Origin: Streptococcus suis
GTDB taxonomy: Bacteria; Bacillota; Bacilli; Lactobacillales; Streptococcaceae
Assembly: GCF_019856455.1 (NCBI RefSeq)
Contig: NZ_CP082205.1
Span: 1,984,001-2,048,000, forward strand
Reading direction: 5' to 3'
DNA length: 64,000 nt
The notes beneath the pieces were generated by a model, which was not told the DNA's origin, ran no database searches, and saw only the letters and a program-made list of their open reading frames with translations. The position numbers and the translations under genes were made by a program. How positions within the stretch are numbered: position 1 is the stretch's first letter; the number at the start of each line of letters is the position of its first letter. Positions 1 through 7,963 of the stretch are shown here, one piece after another.

Positions 1-390
1 ACGATCCACAAGTACCGCTAAACTAACACGAGCTGGACGGCCCAAGGACACTATGTTGTCAATAGCCGCACGAATGGTTCGGCCTGTATAGAGCACATCA
101 TCTACCAAAATAACATCACGGTCATTCACATCAGCAGTCATGCTTGTCGTATCTTCTTCGACTTTTACATCATCACGGAAAGGTTTGGTATCCAATTCAC
201 CCAGTGGAACATCAATACCCTCTAATTGCTTCAGTCTTTCCTGAATACGTTTAGCAATGAACACCCCACGGGTTTTAATCCCTGCTAGAACAATATTTTC
301 CAAATTTTTGTTCCGCTCGATAATTTCATAAGTGATACGGGTAATAGCCCGTTTCATGGTCATATCGTCAACGATTTCTTTTGTCTTCAT
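1..390 (-). CDS. pyrR: PyrR, pyrimidine operon attenuation regulator / uracil phosphoribosyltransferase (3' part cut by window edge)
   Basis: PyrR binds pyr mRNA leaders in response to UMP/UTP and has a side activity as uracil phosphoribosyltransferase. The visible 130 codons begin [19 protein letters not shown] and include the PRPP-binding stretch [19 protein letters not shown] typical of type I phosphoribosyltransferases. The start is supported by a GGAGGT ribosome site just upstream. The usual protein is about 173 residues, so roughly 40 C-terminal residues lie outside the window. It is first in its transcript and is preceded by a PyrR-type attenuator, so autoregulation by pyrimidines is expected. 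Confidence 0.95.
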   Translation of the reverse strand, partial: MKTKEIVDDMTMKRAITRITYEIIERNKNLENIVLAGIKTRGVFIAKRIQERLKQLEGIDVPLGELDTKPFRDDVKVEEDTTSMTADVNDRDVILVDDVLYTGRTIRAAIDNIVSLGRPARVSLAVLVDR

Positions 391-415
391 AAGACCTCCA
401 AAAAATATAGAAAAA

Positions 416-510
416 AGTCCCCTTTACACAAGGAGACTATGAAAATATAGGCTAGCTAGAACCAACCTGCTTAACATCCGACTCCTTGTCTGCCTCTCTG
501 GACAGGTTTT
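416..510 (-). promoter_or_regulatory. PyrR attenuator in the pyrR leader
   Basis: On the minus strand the leader carries CCAGAGAGGC (rev. comp. of about 492-501), the conserved loop of the PyrR-binding anti-antiterminator, followed by a terminator hairpin at 416-438 (AGTCTCCTT paired with AAGGGGACT, then a run of T). This is the arrangement known from Bacillus and streptococcal pyr leaders. Confidence 0.85.
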
Positions 511-528
511 AAAGGATTTATTAAGCAG

Positions 529-557
529 AGTATAGCATAAAATCTCAGCCTTGACAA
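529..557 (-). promoter_or_regulatory. pyrR promoter
   Basis: Minus-strand -35 TTGTCA (552-557) and -10 TATACT (529-534) are separated by exactly 17 bp. The promoter is placed just upstream of the PyrR attenuator. Confidence 0.7.
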
Positions 558-591
558 TTTTTTTCTGAAAAAATATAGAAATTATCGGATT

Positions 592-1239
592 TTACTGAGA
601 ATTTTTTCCAAAAGACAATGAAGTCTTAAGGTTTATGGATTTTAGTCCCGCCAACAGAAAACCGCAGACTAGATAGGCGACAAAGATGACTCCAGCATAA
701 GTCAAAACATAGGTCCAACCATACTTAGGGACATTGAGAAAGAAATAAGCAAAAGGACTGTCCTTAGCATCTGGGATTGGAATTTTTATGAAAAGACCAT
801 TCACTAGACCAAAAATCATGTAGAGAACAGGCAAAAGCGTCCACCAAATCGGGTCAAACCACTTGTACTGTTGCTGACGATCTACTATTAGGGTATCTAA
901 CAAAAAATATAAGGGAACAATATAATGGCAGAGTAGATTTTCAAGTCGCCAGAAATCGTCTGCCAAAGGCGCCAACATAAAGTGATAGACTACACAAGTA
1001 ATCATGATAGACATGGTTACAGCAGCCTTTATCCGAAGAAAACGTGACGTCTGTAAATCCACACTTTTACTCATGGCATAGACCATATAGACAGCAAACA
1101 GAGATACCAATAAATTAGATTGTACCGTATAATACATGAGCATCCCGATACCGTATTTAATGATTTCTAGAGCAGTTCCCGTAATCGCTAAAGCAGCCAG
1201 TAAACATCTGCTATAAAATAAAAAACTTTGATTCTTCAT
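592..1239 (-). CDS. Pr6Pr family integral membrane protein
   Basis: This 215-residue protein is mostly hydrophobic, with about six predicted membrane segments and short charged loops. The overall pattern, with an early YYTVQSNLLV segment and a central LCHYIVPLYFLLD segment, is that of the Pr6Pr (FAR-17a/AIG1-like) membrane proteins common in streptococci. Its function is unknown. It is a single gene with no partner nearby; the next gene upstream starts 48 bp away and encodes a zinc-ribbon protein. Confidence 0.6.
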   Translation of the reverse strand: MKNQSFLFYSRCLLAALAITGTALEIIKYGIGMLMYYTVQSNLLVSLFAVYMVYAMSKSVDLQTSRFLRIKAAVTMSIMITCVVYHFMLAPLADDFWRLENLLCHYIVPLYFLLDTLIVDRQQQYKWFDPIWWTLLPVLYMIFGLVNGLFIKIPIPDAKDSPFAYFFLNVPKYGWTYVLTYAGVIFVAYLVCGFLLAGLKSINLKTSLSFGKNSQ

Positions 1240-1286
1240 ACTATCCTTTCAAAAACAGGAAAAGACTGGTTAACCAGTCCTCTCTC

Positions 1287-1625
1287 TTAGATTTTCTTAA
1301 CAAATTCAGATTTCAACTTCATGGCACCAAAACCATCGATTTTACAATCAATATTATGATCGCCTTCAACGATACGGATGCCTTTAACGCGTGTACCTTG
1401 TTTAAGGTCCTTAGGCGCACCTTTCACTTTCAAGTCTTTGATAAGCGTCACAGTATCGCCGTCCGCCAAACGATTACCGTTAGCATCAATTGCAACAGGT
1501 CCACTTTCTTCCTCAGCTACATCTGCTGGGTTCCACTCGTAAGCACACTCAGGGCAAACCAAGAGGGCACCGTCTTCATAGACATATTCAGAATTACATT
1601 TTGGACAATTTGGTAAAGTTTCCAT
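1287..1625 (-). CDS. PhnA/YjdM-type zinc-ribbon protein
   Basis: This 112-residue protein has an N-terminal zinc ribbon (CPKC about residue 7 and CPEC about residue 25) followed by the small C-terminal domain found in PhnA/YjdM proteins ([17 protein letters not shown]). The family is often named after alkylphosphonate operons, but its function is not established. I chose the ATG at 1625 because AAGGAGAG lies directly before it; an in-frame ATG six codons upstream would include the ribosome site in the coding sequence. Confidence 0.8.
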   Translation of the reverse strand: METLPNCPKCNSEYVYEDGALLVCPECAYEWNPADVAEEESGPVAIDANGNRLADGDTVTLIKDLKVKGAPKDLKQGTRVKGIRIVEGDHNIDCKIDGFGAMKLKSEFVKKI

Positions 1626-1705
1626 TCTTACTCTCCTTAACATTTTTCATGTTCTAGTATAGCATTTGTTGAAAAAATGGGCAAGATGATAAGGTTTTCA
1701 TACTA

Positions 1706-2599
1706 TTATTCAGCCTTGCGCAGTTTTTCAAGTGCCTCCTGAAAAATAGCTGGCGCTTCTGCCGTAAATTCAACAACCTCGCCAGTTCTCGGATGGGTAA
1801 ATCCAAGCGTTCTGGCATGAAGAAATTGGCCATGCCCTTTTAGTGTTTTCCTTGGGCCGTAAGCTTCATCACCCGCAACCGGATGACCAATATAAGCCAT
1901 GTGGACACGAATTTGGTGAGTTCGTCCTGTTTCCAATGTCAATTCCACCAAAGTGTAGTCACCAAAACGCTCTAAAACCTGAAAACGTGTCACCGCTTCT
2001 TTCCCTTTGGCCGTCACCGCTTGTTTCTTGCGGTCTTTTTCAGAACGACCAATCGGCGCCTCAATTACTCCGCGATCGTTTGGTAGATTGCCGTGTACAA
2101 TGGCCCAATACTTACGAAGGGATTTCTTATCTTTCAATTCAGCAGCAAGCTTTGTATGGGCATCATCGTTTTTAGCAATCATGAGCAAGCCAGATGTATC
2201 CTTGTCAATCCGATGGACAATACCTGGTCGCAAGACACCATTGATGCCTGACAAATCTTTTACATGATAAAGGAGAGCATTAACTAGCGTTCCAGACGTG
2301 TGACCAGCCGACGGATGAACGACCATCCCTTGAGGTTTATTTACAACAGCAACATCCTCGTCCTGAAAGACAATCTCTAAAGGAATATCCTCAGCAACAT
2401 AGTCGATTTCTTCTACTTCTGGAATTTGATAGGTTAGGACATCCCCAACCTGCACACTATATTTAGCTTTTTTAGGCTGTCCATTGACCAAAACCTGACC
2501 AGCCTTAATCTGCTCATTTGCAACCGAACGAGACAAATCCGTCAAGTCCGACAATGCCTTATCCAAACGAATACCACCAACCTCAACTCTTACTTCCAT
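1706..2599 (-). CDS. rluD: RluD-family 23S rRNA pseudouridine synthase
   Basis: This 297-residue protein has an N-terminal S4 RNA-binding domain (about residues 1-75) followed by the RluA-type catalytic domain. The signature HRIDKDTSGLLMIAKND contains the catalytic aspartate. RluD enzymes make pseudouridines in helix 69 of 23S rRNA, which aids ribosome assembly and termination. The gene overlaps the 3' end of lspA by 17 bp, so the two are translationally linked, an order also seen in pneumococcus. Confidence 0.9.
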   Translation of the reverse strand: MEVRVEVGGIRLDKALSDLTDLSRSVANEQIKAGQVLVNGQPKKAKYSVQVGDVLTYQIPEVEEIDYVAEDIPLEIVFQDEDVAVVNKPQGMVVHPSAGHTSGTLVNALLYHVKDLSGINGVLRPGIVHRIDKDTSGLLMIAKNDDAHTKLAAELKDKKSLRKYWAIVHGNLPNDRGVIEAPIGRSEKDRKKQAVTAKGKEAVTRFQVLERFGDYTLVELTLETGRTHQIRVHMAYIGHPVAGDEAYGPRKTLKGHGQFLHARTLGFTHPRTGEVVEFTAEAPAIFQEALEKLRKAE

Positions 2600-3047
2600 T
2601 ACTCTCTTCTTTCATGATACAAATTAACAAAATTCCAACACCGACATTCAGACACATGTCCGCCACATTAAATACTGGGAAACTGATAAAATCCAAATGG
2701 AACATATCCACTACATAACCAAGACGAATTCGATCAATAAAATTCCCCAGGGCTCCAGCAATCATCAAAGCCAGACTAAATAAGGTCCACAGGTTGCCCT
2801 TGATTTGCTTCACATAATACCAAATCAAACCGGTCACAGCTGCGATTGTTACAATCGTGAAAAACCACTGCTGATTTTGTAAGATAGACCAAGCCGCTCC
2901 ATAATTGCGTAAATAGGCCAAACTCATAAATCCTGGAAGAAATGGCTCAACCGTGTCTAATTCAATATTGGCAACAGTCCAAGCCTTAACAAGCTGGTCA
3001 AGACCTATCAAAACAACTGCCAGAATTGGAAATCCAAACTTTCTCAT
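2583..3047 (-). CDS. lspA: Lipoprotein signal peptidase (signal peptidase II)
   Basis: LspA is a membrane aspartyl protease that cleaves the signal peptide of prolipoproteins after lipid attachment. The protein has four membrane helices and both catalytic-aspartate motifs: NFIDR and FNVADMCL. Starting at MRKFGF gives 154 residues; the longer in-frame start seven codons upstream would overlap the LysR gene. It sits between a LysR regulator and rluD, all on the same strand with almost no spacing. Confidence 0.92.
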   Translation of the reverse strand: MRKFGFPILAVVLIGLDQLVKAWTVANIELDTVEPFLPGFMSLAYLRNYGAAWSILQNQQWFFTIVTIAAVTGLIWYYVKQIKGNLWTLFSLALMIAGALGNFIDRIRLGYVVDMFHLDFISFPVFNVADMCLNVGVGILLICIMKEESNGSKS

Positions 3048-3048
3048 A

Positions 3049-3954
3049 CTAACCTTTCTTCGCATCAAAATATTGATGCATCATTTCAATAAAATCTAAA
3101 GCACATTGGCTTAATTCTGAATCAGCTCGTTTGACATAGACCATGCGATTATCAATTTGATCTTTAATTGGAATGACTGTAATCCCGTTCACACTTTCAC
3201 TATCTAGGAAGCCAGAGCCTGTCGCATAGGCATCGGTCCGCTCCAATATGCCGTTCAAAGTTGATCGGTCAGTTACATCAAAAGTAACAGACGAGTCTGA
3301 CGTATCAATTAGATTTTCAGAGTAGTAAAGATAAGCTTCTTTTTCCTGAGTAAATCGCACTGTCGGAAGACCAACTAAATCATTCAACTCAACCTCAGAC
3401 TTGCTTGTTAAAGGATGGTCTTTCCGAATATAGATATGTGTTTGAAAGGCAATTAACTCCTCAACCTCTAACTTGAGTTTCTCTAATTTCTGCATAATCC
3501 CTTTTGTATTGCGACCATTCAGATAAATAATCCCTAGTTCGCTATATCCTTGGGCTACTTCATCTAAAATTTGAACCGTTGTTGATTCAAAAATTCGAAG
3601 ATTTTTGTACTGAGGATGTTCCTTTGAGAATTCTGTTATCAACGGTGGTAAAAAGTCATAGTGCTGACTGGAAATGGAAAAAATCTTTTCCCCTTCTTCA
3701 GGTTGCAAATAACGATTTTCAAACTGATCAAATCCCTTAACTAAGGCTTGAGCTTTTTCGTAAAAATCCATGCCCTCTTTGGTTAGAAAGGTTCCTGAAC
3801 TTGTTCTGTTAAAAATTTGAAAACCAACCTCCTTCTCCAAATCACGAATTGCAATGGACAGACTAGGCTGGGACACGTACATCTTCTCAGCCGCCTCTCG
3901 AAAAGTCCCGCTGTTGGCAATGGCAACAACATAGCGTAATTGTTGAATGTTCAT
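3049..3954 (-). CDS. cpsY: LysR-family transcriptional regulator, CpsY-like
   Basis: The 301-residue protein has an N-terminal winged HTH (about residues 1-60: QLRYVVAIANSGTFREAAEK) and a C-terminal LysR substrate-binding domain. The sequence and position directly upstream of lspA match the streptococcal CpsY/MtaR-like regulator, which is linked to methionine uptake, capsule and survival in host cells in related species. The start lies 12 bp after the stop of an unrelated hypothetical gene; GAGGAA is 13 bp upstream. No promoter is visible in that gap, so expression may depend on the upstream cassette. The gene symbol is by similarity. Confidence 0.7.
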   Translation of the reverse strand: MNIQQLRYVVAIANSGTFREAAEKMYVSQPSLSIAIRDLEKEVGFQIFNRTSSGTFLTKEGMDFYEKAQALVKGFDQFENRYLQPEEGEKIFSISSQHYDFLPPLITEFSKEHPQYKNLRIFESTTVQILDEVAQGYSELGIIYLNGRNTKGIMQKLEKLKLEVEELIAFQTHIYIRKDHPLTSKSEVELNDLVGLPTVRFTQEKEAYLYYSENLIDTSDSSVTFDVTDRSTLNGILERTDAYATGSGFLDSESVNGITVIPIKDQIDNRMVYVKRADSELSQCALDFIEMMHQYFDAKKG

Positions 3955-3966
3955 GGTTATACTTTA

Positions 3967-4626
3967 CTATTCCTCTGCTTGCTCGAACTCTTTTTCTATT
4001 AGAAATTTATGAACATCTAACATTTTTGCTAAACAAATCACTCTATCCTCTTTAGTCGAGAATTTTTCAAGTTCATTCAATAATAATGAACTATATTCCG
4101 TTTTATATTCTAAATTTAGTCTAAAAATATAATCAAAAATTTCCACAAGGTCTGGATTTTCTTGATTGAATTTTGAAAAGTCTTTTATTACTTGTAGGAC
4201 ACTGAAATCAACATTCAGATAAGGCATTTCTTTCTGCTGTATTAATTGTGTCAGAGCTAGGGCTTTTTGATAATTCTCTGTCAAAAGTTTCGAGGATAAA
4301 ATCAATTCATGGATTTCTCTGTAAAATGTTGTAACTGGAAAATTATTTTTTATAGCACGTTTCAAAATAGCCTGATATATACCAACTACAAATTTATCCA
4401 ACGAGGAAGAAAAGTATGCTTCAGTCTGTTCCTCGGTAACAAAATCTCCACTTTTCACTTCTTTATCAATTTCAAATTTCCCAAAATTTGTAAATAATAA
4501 TTCCAAAAACTCAATTTGTTGTTCACTATCAAAATTTTCTAATTCTCTAACACATTCAAACATTATGTTTTTTATCATTCCATCTTTTGATAAAATTTCT
4601 CTTACTCTTTTTTTAATTTCAGACAT
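3967..4626 (-). CDS. Hypothetical protein, third gene of AT-rich cassette
   Basis: I do not recognise this 219-residue protein. It is soluble-looking, rich in Glu, Lys, Leu and Phe, with predicted alpha helices throughout and no signal peptide or obvious catalytic motif. Its start is 4 bp after the stop of the membrane-protein gene upstream, and the ribosome site (AGGTGA) lies in that gene's end, so translation is coupled. It is more AT-rich than the flanking lspA/cpsY and ribosomal genes. Confidence 0.65.
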   Translation of the reverse strand: MSEIKKRVREILSKDGMIKNIMFECVRELENFDSEQQIEFLELLFTNFGKFEIDKEVKSGDFVTEEQTEAYFSSSLDKFVVGIYQAILKRAIKNNFPVTTFYREIHELILSSKLLTENYQKALALTQLIQQKEMPYLNVDFSVLQVIKDFSKFNQENPDLVEIFDYIFRLNLEYKTEYSSLLLNELEKFSTKEDRVICLAKMLDVHKFLIEKEFEQAEE

Positions 4627-4630
4627 TGTT

Positions 4631-5026
4631 TCACCTCATTTTAGATTTTACTTTTGTTTCAAAAGCTTGACCATACCATCTTTGTGGAACACTTACTAAC
4701 AAAGTAAGTATCGCAATCACCTCTTGAGTTTTTTCATTTGCATAAAATTTGTCAGCAAGCACTAACAAAGCAATTGTGAGACATATACAAATAAGAATTG
4801 CTATACCTAACAGCAACTTGAAATAGTATTTAAAAAACTTTTCTTTATTAAACTTATAATAAAACTCATTTAGTAAAATTACAAAACTACAAGGAAACAT
4901 TACAATATTTAATATGTCTATTGTTGTTTGAATTTGAGTCGGTGTTTCTATAAATATAGTTATAAGTGACACCAACAAAGTTATTAATATAATAAAAAAT
5001 AGGAGAATGTCCAATATTTTTGCCAT
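4631..5026 (-). CDS. Hypothetical membrane protein, second gene of AT-rich cassette
   Basis: This unrecognised 131-residue protein has four hydrophobic stretches (about residues 5-27, 33-53, 65-90 and 98-113) and a basic C-terminus, so it is likely a small inner-membrane protein. A GGAG ribosome site precedes the start. It lies 20 bp after the coiled-coil gene and 4 bp before the third gene, which suggests a single transcription unit and perhaps a shared complex. Confidence 0.65.
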   Translation of the reverse strand: MAKILDILLFFIILITLLVSLITIFIETPTQIQTTIDILNIVMFPCSFVILLNEFYYKFNKEKFFKYYFKLLLGIAILICICLTIALLVLADKFYANEKTQEVIAILTLLVSVPQRWYGQAFETKVKSKMR

Positions 5027-5046
5027 TTTAAAACTCCAATAAATTT

Positions 5047-5460
5047 CTACTTTTTAGCTGAGTCCTTATAGGTTTTCTTAGAAAAGATATTCCTCATATT
5101 TAATTTTTTTCTTTTATTTTCATCCTCGAAATATGATTCTTTTTGCTTTTGATAATTTTCTTCTTCTAGCAATAATATTGTAAGTTCTTCGGTTCTTTTA
5201 CTCGAATCATGAGTGGAGGTCTTTAAATTTTCAATATCTGTTCTTATTTCCCAAAGTTCACTATTCTCTTCAATATAATAATCTGGTTTAAAAACTGTCC
5301 GTTCAGAATGTTTGATGAGTTGGTTGTCATACTGAGCAATCTTTTCTTTAAGCTTACCAATCTCAATTTCCAGTTCTAAAATTTTACTTTTGCACTGTTC
5401 TTTATTTTTTACCAACTCTAAGTAGAAACCTTTAACAAATTCATTATTTAAATCATTCAT
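5047..5460 (-). CDS. Hypothetical coiled-coil protein, first gene of AT-rich cassette
   Basis: This unrecognised 137-residue protein is highly charged, with heptad-like Leu/Ile spacing over about residues 15-50 (ILELEIEIGKLKEKIAQYD) and again at 65-110, so it should form a coiled coil. There is no good Shine-Dalgarno sequence before ATG 5460; only A/T sequence separates it from the rpmA terminator. Either it is translated poorly, or the gene has lost its 5' end. No own promoter is visible. Confidence 0.55.
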   Translation of the reverse strand: MNDLNNEFVKGFYLELVKNKEQCKSKILELEIEIGKLKEKIAQYDNQLIKHSERTVFKPDYYIEENSELWEIRTDIENLKTSTHDSSKRTEELTILLLEEENYQKQKESYFEDENKRKKLNMRNIFSKKTYKDSAKK

Positions 5461-5488
5461 AAAAGTTCGTAGTTTATTTTTTTAAAAA

Positions 5489-5508
5489 AGCCTCTAATAC
5501 TAGAGGCT
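5489..5508 (-). terminator. rpmA terminator
   Basis: A perfect 8-bp stem (AGCCTCTA / TAGAGGCT) with a 4-nt loop is followed on the minus strand by six T. It ends the rplU-rpmA transcript; genes downstream of it would need read-through. Confidence 0.85.
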
Positions 5509-5513
5509 ACGAC

Positions 5514-5807
5514 TTATTTTGCGATTGGGTAAACAGATACTTGTTTCTTATCGCGACCTTTACGTTCGAAGCGTACAACGCCTTCTACTTTAGCGTAAAG
5601 AGTGTCATCTCCACCACGACCTACGTTAGCTCCTGGGTAGATTTTTGTACCACGTTGGCGGTAAAGAATTGAACCACCTGATACAGTTTGGCCGTCAGCA
5701 GCTTTCGCACCAAGGCGTTTCGCTTGTGAGTCACGACCGTTTGACGTTGAACCTCCACCTTTTTTGTGGGCCATAAATTGCAAGTTAGCAAGATTCAAGT
5801 TTAACAT
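5514..5807 (-). CDS. rpmA: 50S ribosomal protein L27 with N-terminal extension
   Basis: L27 reaches into the peptidyl-transferase centre. The 97-residue sequence begins [20 protein letters not shown]: in Firmicutes this extension is removed by the protease Prp before the Ala-His-Lys-Lys sequence, and removal is essential in Staphylococcus aureus. The rest ([16 protein letters not shown]) is standard L27. The gene is 46 bp downstream of rplU. In many Firmicutes the prp gene sits between these two, but here there is no room for it. Confidence 0.95.
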   Translation of the reverse strand: MLNLNLANLQFMAHKKGGGSTSNGRDSQAKRLGAKAADGQTVSGGSILYRQRGTKIYPGANVGRGGDDTLYAKVEGVVRFERKGRDKKQVSVYPIAK

Positions 5808-5853
5808 ATGTTATTCCTCCGAATTTCTGTAATGATTGCTTCAAGCTACGCGA

Positions 5854-6168
5854 TTAAGCGTTGATAGCGTTGATAACAACTTTTGTGTAAGGTTGACGGT
5901 GACCTTGTTTGCGGTGGCTACCTTTTTTAGGTTTGTACTTGAAGGTAACAACTTTTTTCTGTTTACCTTGTTTTTCAACAGTACCAACAACAGTAGCGCC
6001 TGCTACAAGTGGAGTACCCACAACAGTTTTCTCACCACCAACAAGAACTACTTCTTCGAAAGTAACTTCTTGACCTGCTTCAACGTTCAATTTTTCAACG
6101 TAGATAGCTTGACCGACTTCAACTTTAACTTGTTTGCCGCCAGTTTTAATGATTGCATATGTGCTCAT
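5854..6168 (-). CDS. rplU: 50S ribosomal protein L21
   Basis: This is a full-length 104-residue L21 ([20 protein letters not shown] to the end KVVINAINA). AGGAGGTG lies at ideal distance before the ATG at 6168; the open frame continues 41 codons upstream into the leader but has no support there. L21 binds 23S rRNA. It is followed by rpmA and preceded by a long structured leader that is the likely site of autoregulation. Confidence 0.95.
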   Translation of the reverse strand: MSTYAIIKTGGKQVKVEVGQAIYVEKLNVEAGQEVTFEEVVLVGGEKTVVGTPLVAGATVVGTVEKQGKQKKVVTFKYKPKKGSHRKQGHRQPYTKVVINAINA

Positions 6169-6393
6169 TATGCACCTCCTATGATTTTTGGGCCTTGCCC
6201 GAATTTGATGTGAAGACTCGCCTAGTACCGTGGGACGAACCACTTTATCTTGCTCAATAAAAATTAAGTTCAGACTAGGCGACGCAGACACAGGTAGAAC
6301 TTAGGTTCACCAAGTTAAGTCAACGACGTTTGAGCTTAATTTTTGCAGAGCAACGGCATTCGTGCGGTTGCACAGGATGTGTGCATAGTCAAC
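6169..6393 (-). ncRNA. Candidate L21 leader (rplU 5' untranslated RNA)
   Basis: About 225 nt separate the promoter from rplU. The leader contains an 8-bp inverted pair (ACTAGGCG / CGCCTAGT, near 6218-6225 and 6275-6282) and a repeated AACTTAATTTTT / AAATTAAGCTC pattern. Firmicutes rplU genes carry a conserved L21 leader thought to bind L21 itself. I infer the same role here from position and structure; the covariance model was not run. Confidence 0.55.
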
Positions 6394-6399
6394 AGTCCT

Positions 6400-6433
6400 A
6401 TTATAACAAAAACACCTGCAAATGCAAGTGTTT
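6400..6433 (-). promoter_or_regulatory. rplU promoter nested in the brnQ terminator hairpin
   Basis: Minus-strand -10 TATAAT (6400-6405) and -35 TTGCAT (6422-6427) are 16 bp apart. The same bases form a hairpin (AACACTTGCA / TGCAGGTGTT, one mismatch, 6411-6432) with a T-rich tail at the end of brnQ. Confidence 0.55.
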
Positions 6434-6446
6434 TGTATCACTTTTC

Positions 6447-7772
6447 TTACATTTCAAAAACTTCGCTCTCCTGCTTGTTTGGTAAGAATAGAGAGAGGAC
6501 GATTCCGACAAGAGCAGGTAATAACCACGCTAGTGATTGTCCGGCCAATGGCAGAGCTGAAATGATTTTTGAAACAGCAGTCCAGTTGAATTGTCCTGCT
6601 AACACTTCTACCAATGACAAAACTGTCACTAGTCCCACAGTTAATTGCATACCATAAGTGGAAAGCGATACAAATTTGTTAACAATGGTAATCAATACAA
6701 TACAGATAGTAATTGGATAGAGAACCAAAAGAACTGGAACTGAGAAGGTGATGATATTGTTCAAACCAAGGTTGGCAATCCCAAAGCCAATCAAAGTAAA
6801 GATAGTCGCATATACCTTGTAGCTAAAACGTGGGAAACGCTCAGCGAAAAATTCACCCGAAGAAACAATCAAGCCAGCCGTTGTCGTAAAGCAAGTAACA
6901 ATCACCATAGCTGCCAAGAAAATTTGTGCACTTGGTCCAAAAATAGCCTGTGTTGCTTGCGAAAGAATGTAAATACCCTTGTTGGTATCGGAAGCCAAAA
7001 CATCAGCAGGAACTGGGAAATGATTTCCAAGGAAGGCCAAACCAACATAGAGCGCCGAGAAAGCCAAGGCTACTATCAGACCAACTGACCAAATGGTAGA
7101 TACATATTCCTTTTTGCTTGAGAAACCAAGTTGTTTTAAGGTATTCACCGCTACGACACTAAAGGCAATAGAGGCAAGGGCATCAAGGGTATTGTATCCT
7201 TCAATAAATCCTGTACCAAATGCCTGTCCTGCTGAGTAAGCATCGGCTGCAGGAAGTGGATTTGTAGAACCATATTTAACAATACCTAGCACCACTAAAA
7301 TCACAATCAAAATGGCAAAAACAGGGGTTAAAATACGTCCGATACTGTTTAAGATTTGAGATGGATTGAGGGCAATCAGATAAGCTGCCACAAAGTAAAG
7401 GGCTGTAAAGCCAAATAACCAGAGACCCAGATTCGCATCGCCCAACAAGGGTGCAATACCAATTTCAAAGGACGTTGTAGCTGTACGCGGAATAGCAAAG
7501 AAAGGACCGATAGCCAAATACAAGGCAACAAGATAAATCGTTGCAAAAGTCGGTGAAATCTTGCGAGAAATCTCATGTACATAACCTTTTGGGTTTAAGG
7601 TACCGACGATCAAGGCAACAACAGCAATACCGACACCCGATACAACAAATCCTAAAATAGCTGGCCAGAAATTCTCACCAGATAAGACACCAAGTGCAGG
7701 TGGGAAAATCAAGTTTCCTGCACCAAAAAACATACCAAACAGGAGTAATCCTGTTAGGGCTCCTTTTTTCAT
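6447..7772 (-). CDS. brnQ: Branched-chain amino acid transporter BrnQ
   Basis: BrnQ imports leucine, isoleucine and valine with a cation gradient. The 441-residue protein has about twelve hydrophobic helices and the family N-terminus MKKGALTGLLLFGMFFGAGN (small Gly-rich segment GMFFGAGNLIFPP). It is transcribed alone: an extended -10 (TGATATAAT, near 7804-7812) lies about 35 bp upstream, and a terminator hairpin follows. An IS element now occupies the region upstream of its promoter. Confidence 0.92.
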   Translation of the reverse strand: MKKGALTGLLLFGMFFGAGNLIFPPALGVLSGENFWPAILGFVVSGVGIAVVALIVGTLNPKGYVHEISRKISPTFATIYLVALYLAIGPFFAIPRTATTSFEIGIAPLLGDANLGLWLFGFTALYFVAAYLIALNPSQILNSIGRILTPVFAILIVILVVLGIVKYGSTNPLPAADAYSAGQAFGTGFIEGYNTLDALASIAFSVVAVNTLKQLGFSSKKEYVSTIWSVGLIVALAFSALYVGLAFLGNHFPVPADVLASDTNKGIYILSQATQAIFGPSAQIFLAAMVIVTCFTTTAGLIVSSGEFFAERFPRFSYKVYATIFTLIGFGIANLGLNNIITFSVPVLLVLYPITICIVLITIVNKFVSLSTYGMQLTVGLVTVLSLVEVLAGQFNWTAVSKIISALPLAGQSLAWLLPALVGIVLSLFLPNKQESEVFEM

Positions 7773-7846
7773 AATAACTCCTTTGTTTTTTTCTGAAGTC
7801 TTATTATATCATACAAATTCGATTTTTCCGAACGATTCGAACTAAA

Positions 7847-7868
7847 AAATCCAGCAATAGCTGGATTT
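7847..7868. terminator. Bidirectional-looking terminator upstream of brnQ
   Basis: The 9-bp stem AAATCCAGC / GCTGGATTT has a 4-nt loop; on the minus strand it is followed by TTTT. It would have ended the gene that once stood upstream of brnQ and is now replaced by the IS1182-type element. Confidence 0.6.
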
Positions 7869-7963
7869 CAGACTGAAGACAAAGTCCTTAGAATTGATTT
7901 TCTAAGGGCTTTTCTTCGTATTTAGGAGTATAATATAAGAAAAAGGACTTATGAGGTTCTCCT

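Noticed and set aside
7773..7846. T-box or other riboswitch before brnQ
   Set aside because: The leader is only about 30 nt from the extended -10 to the start; no T-box sequence is present.
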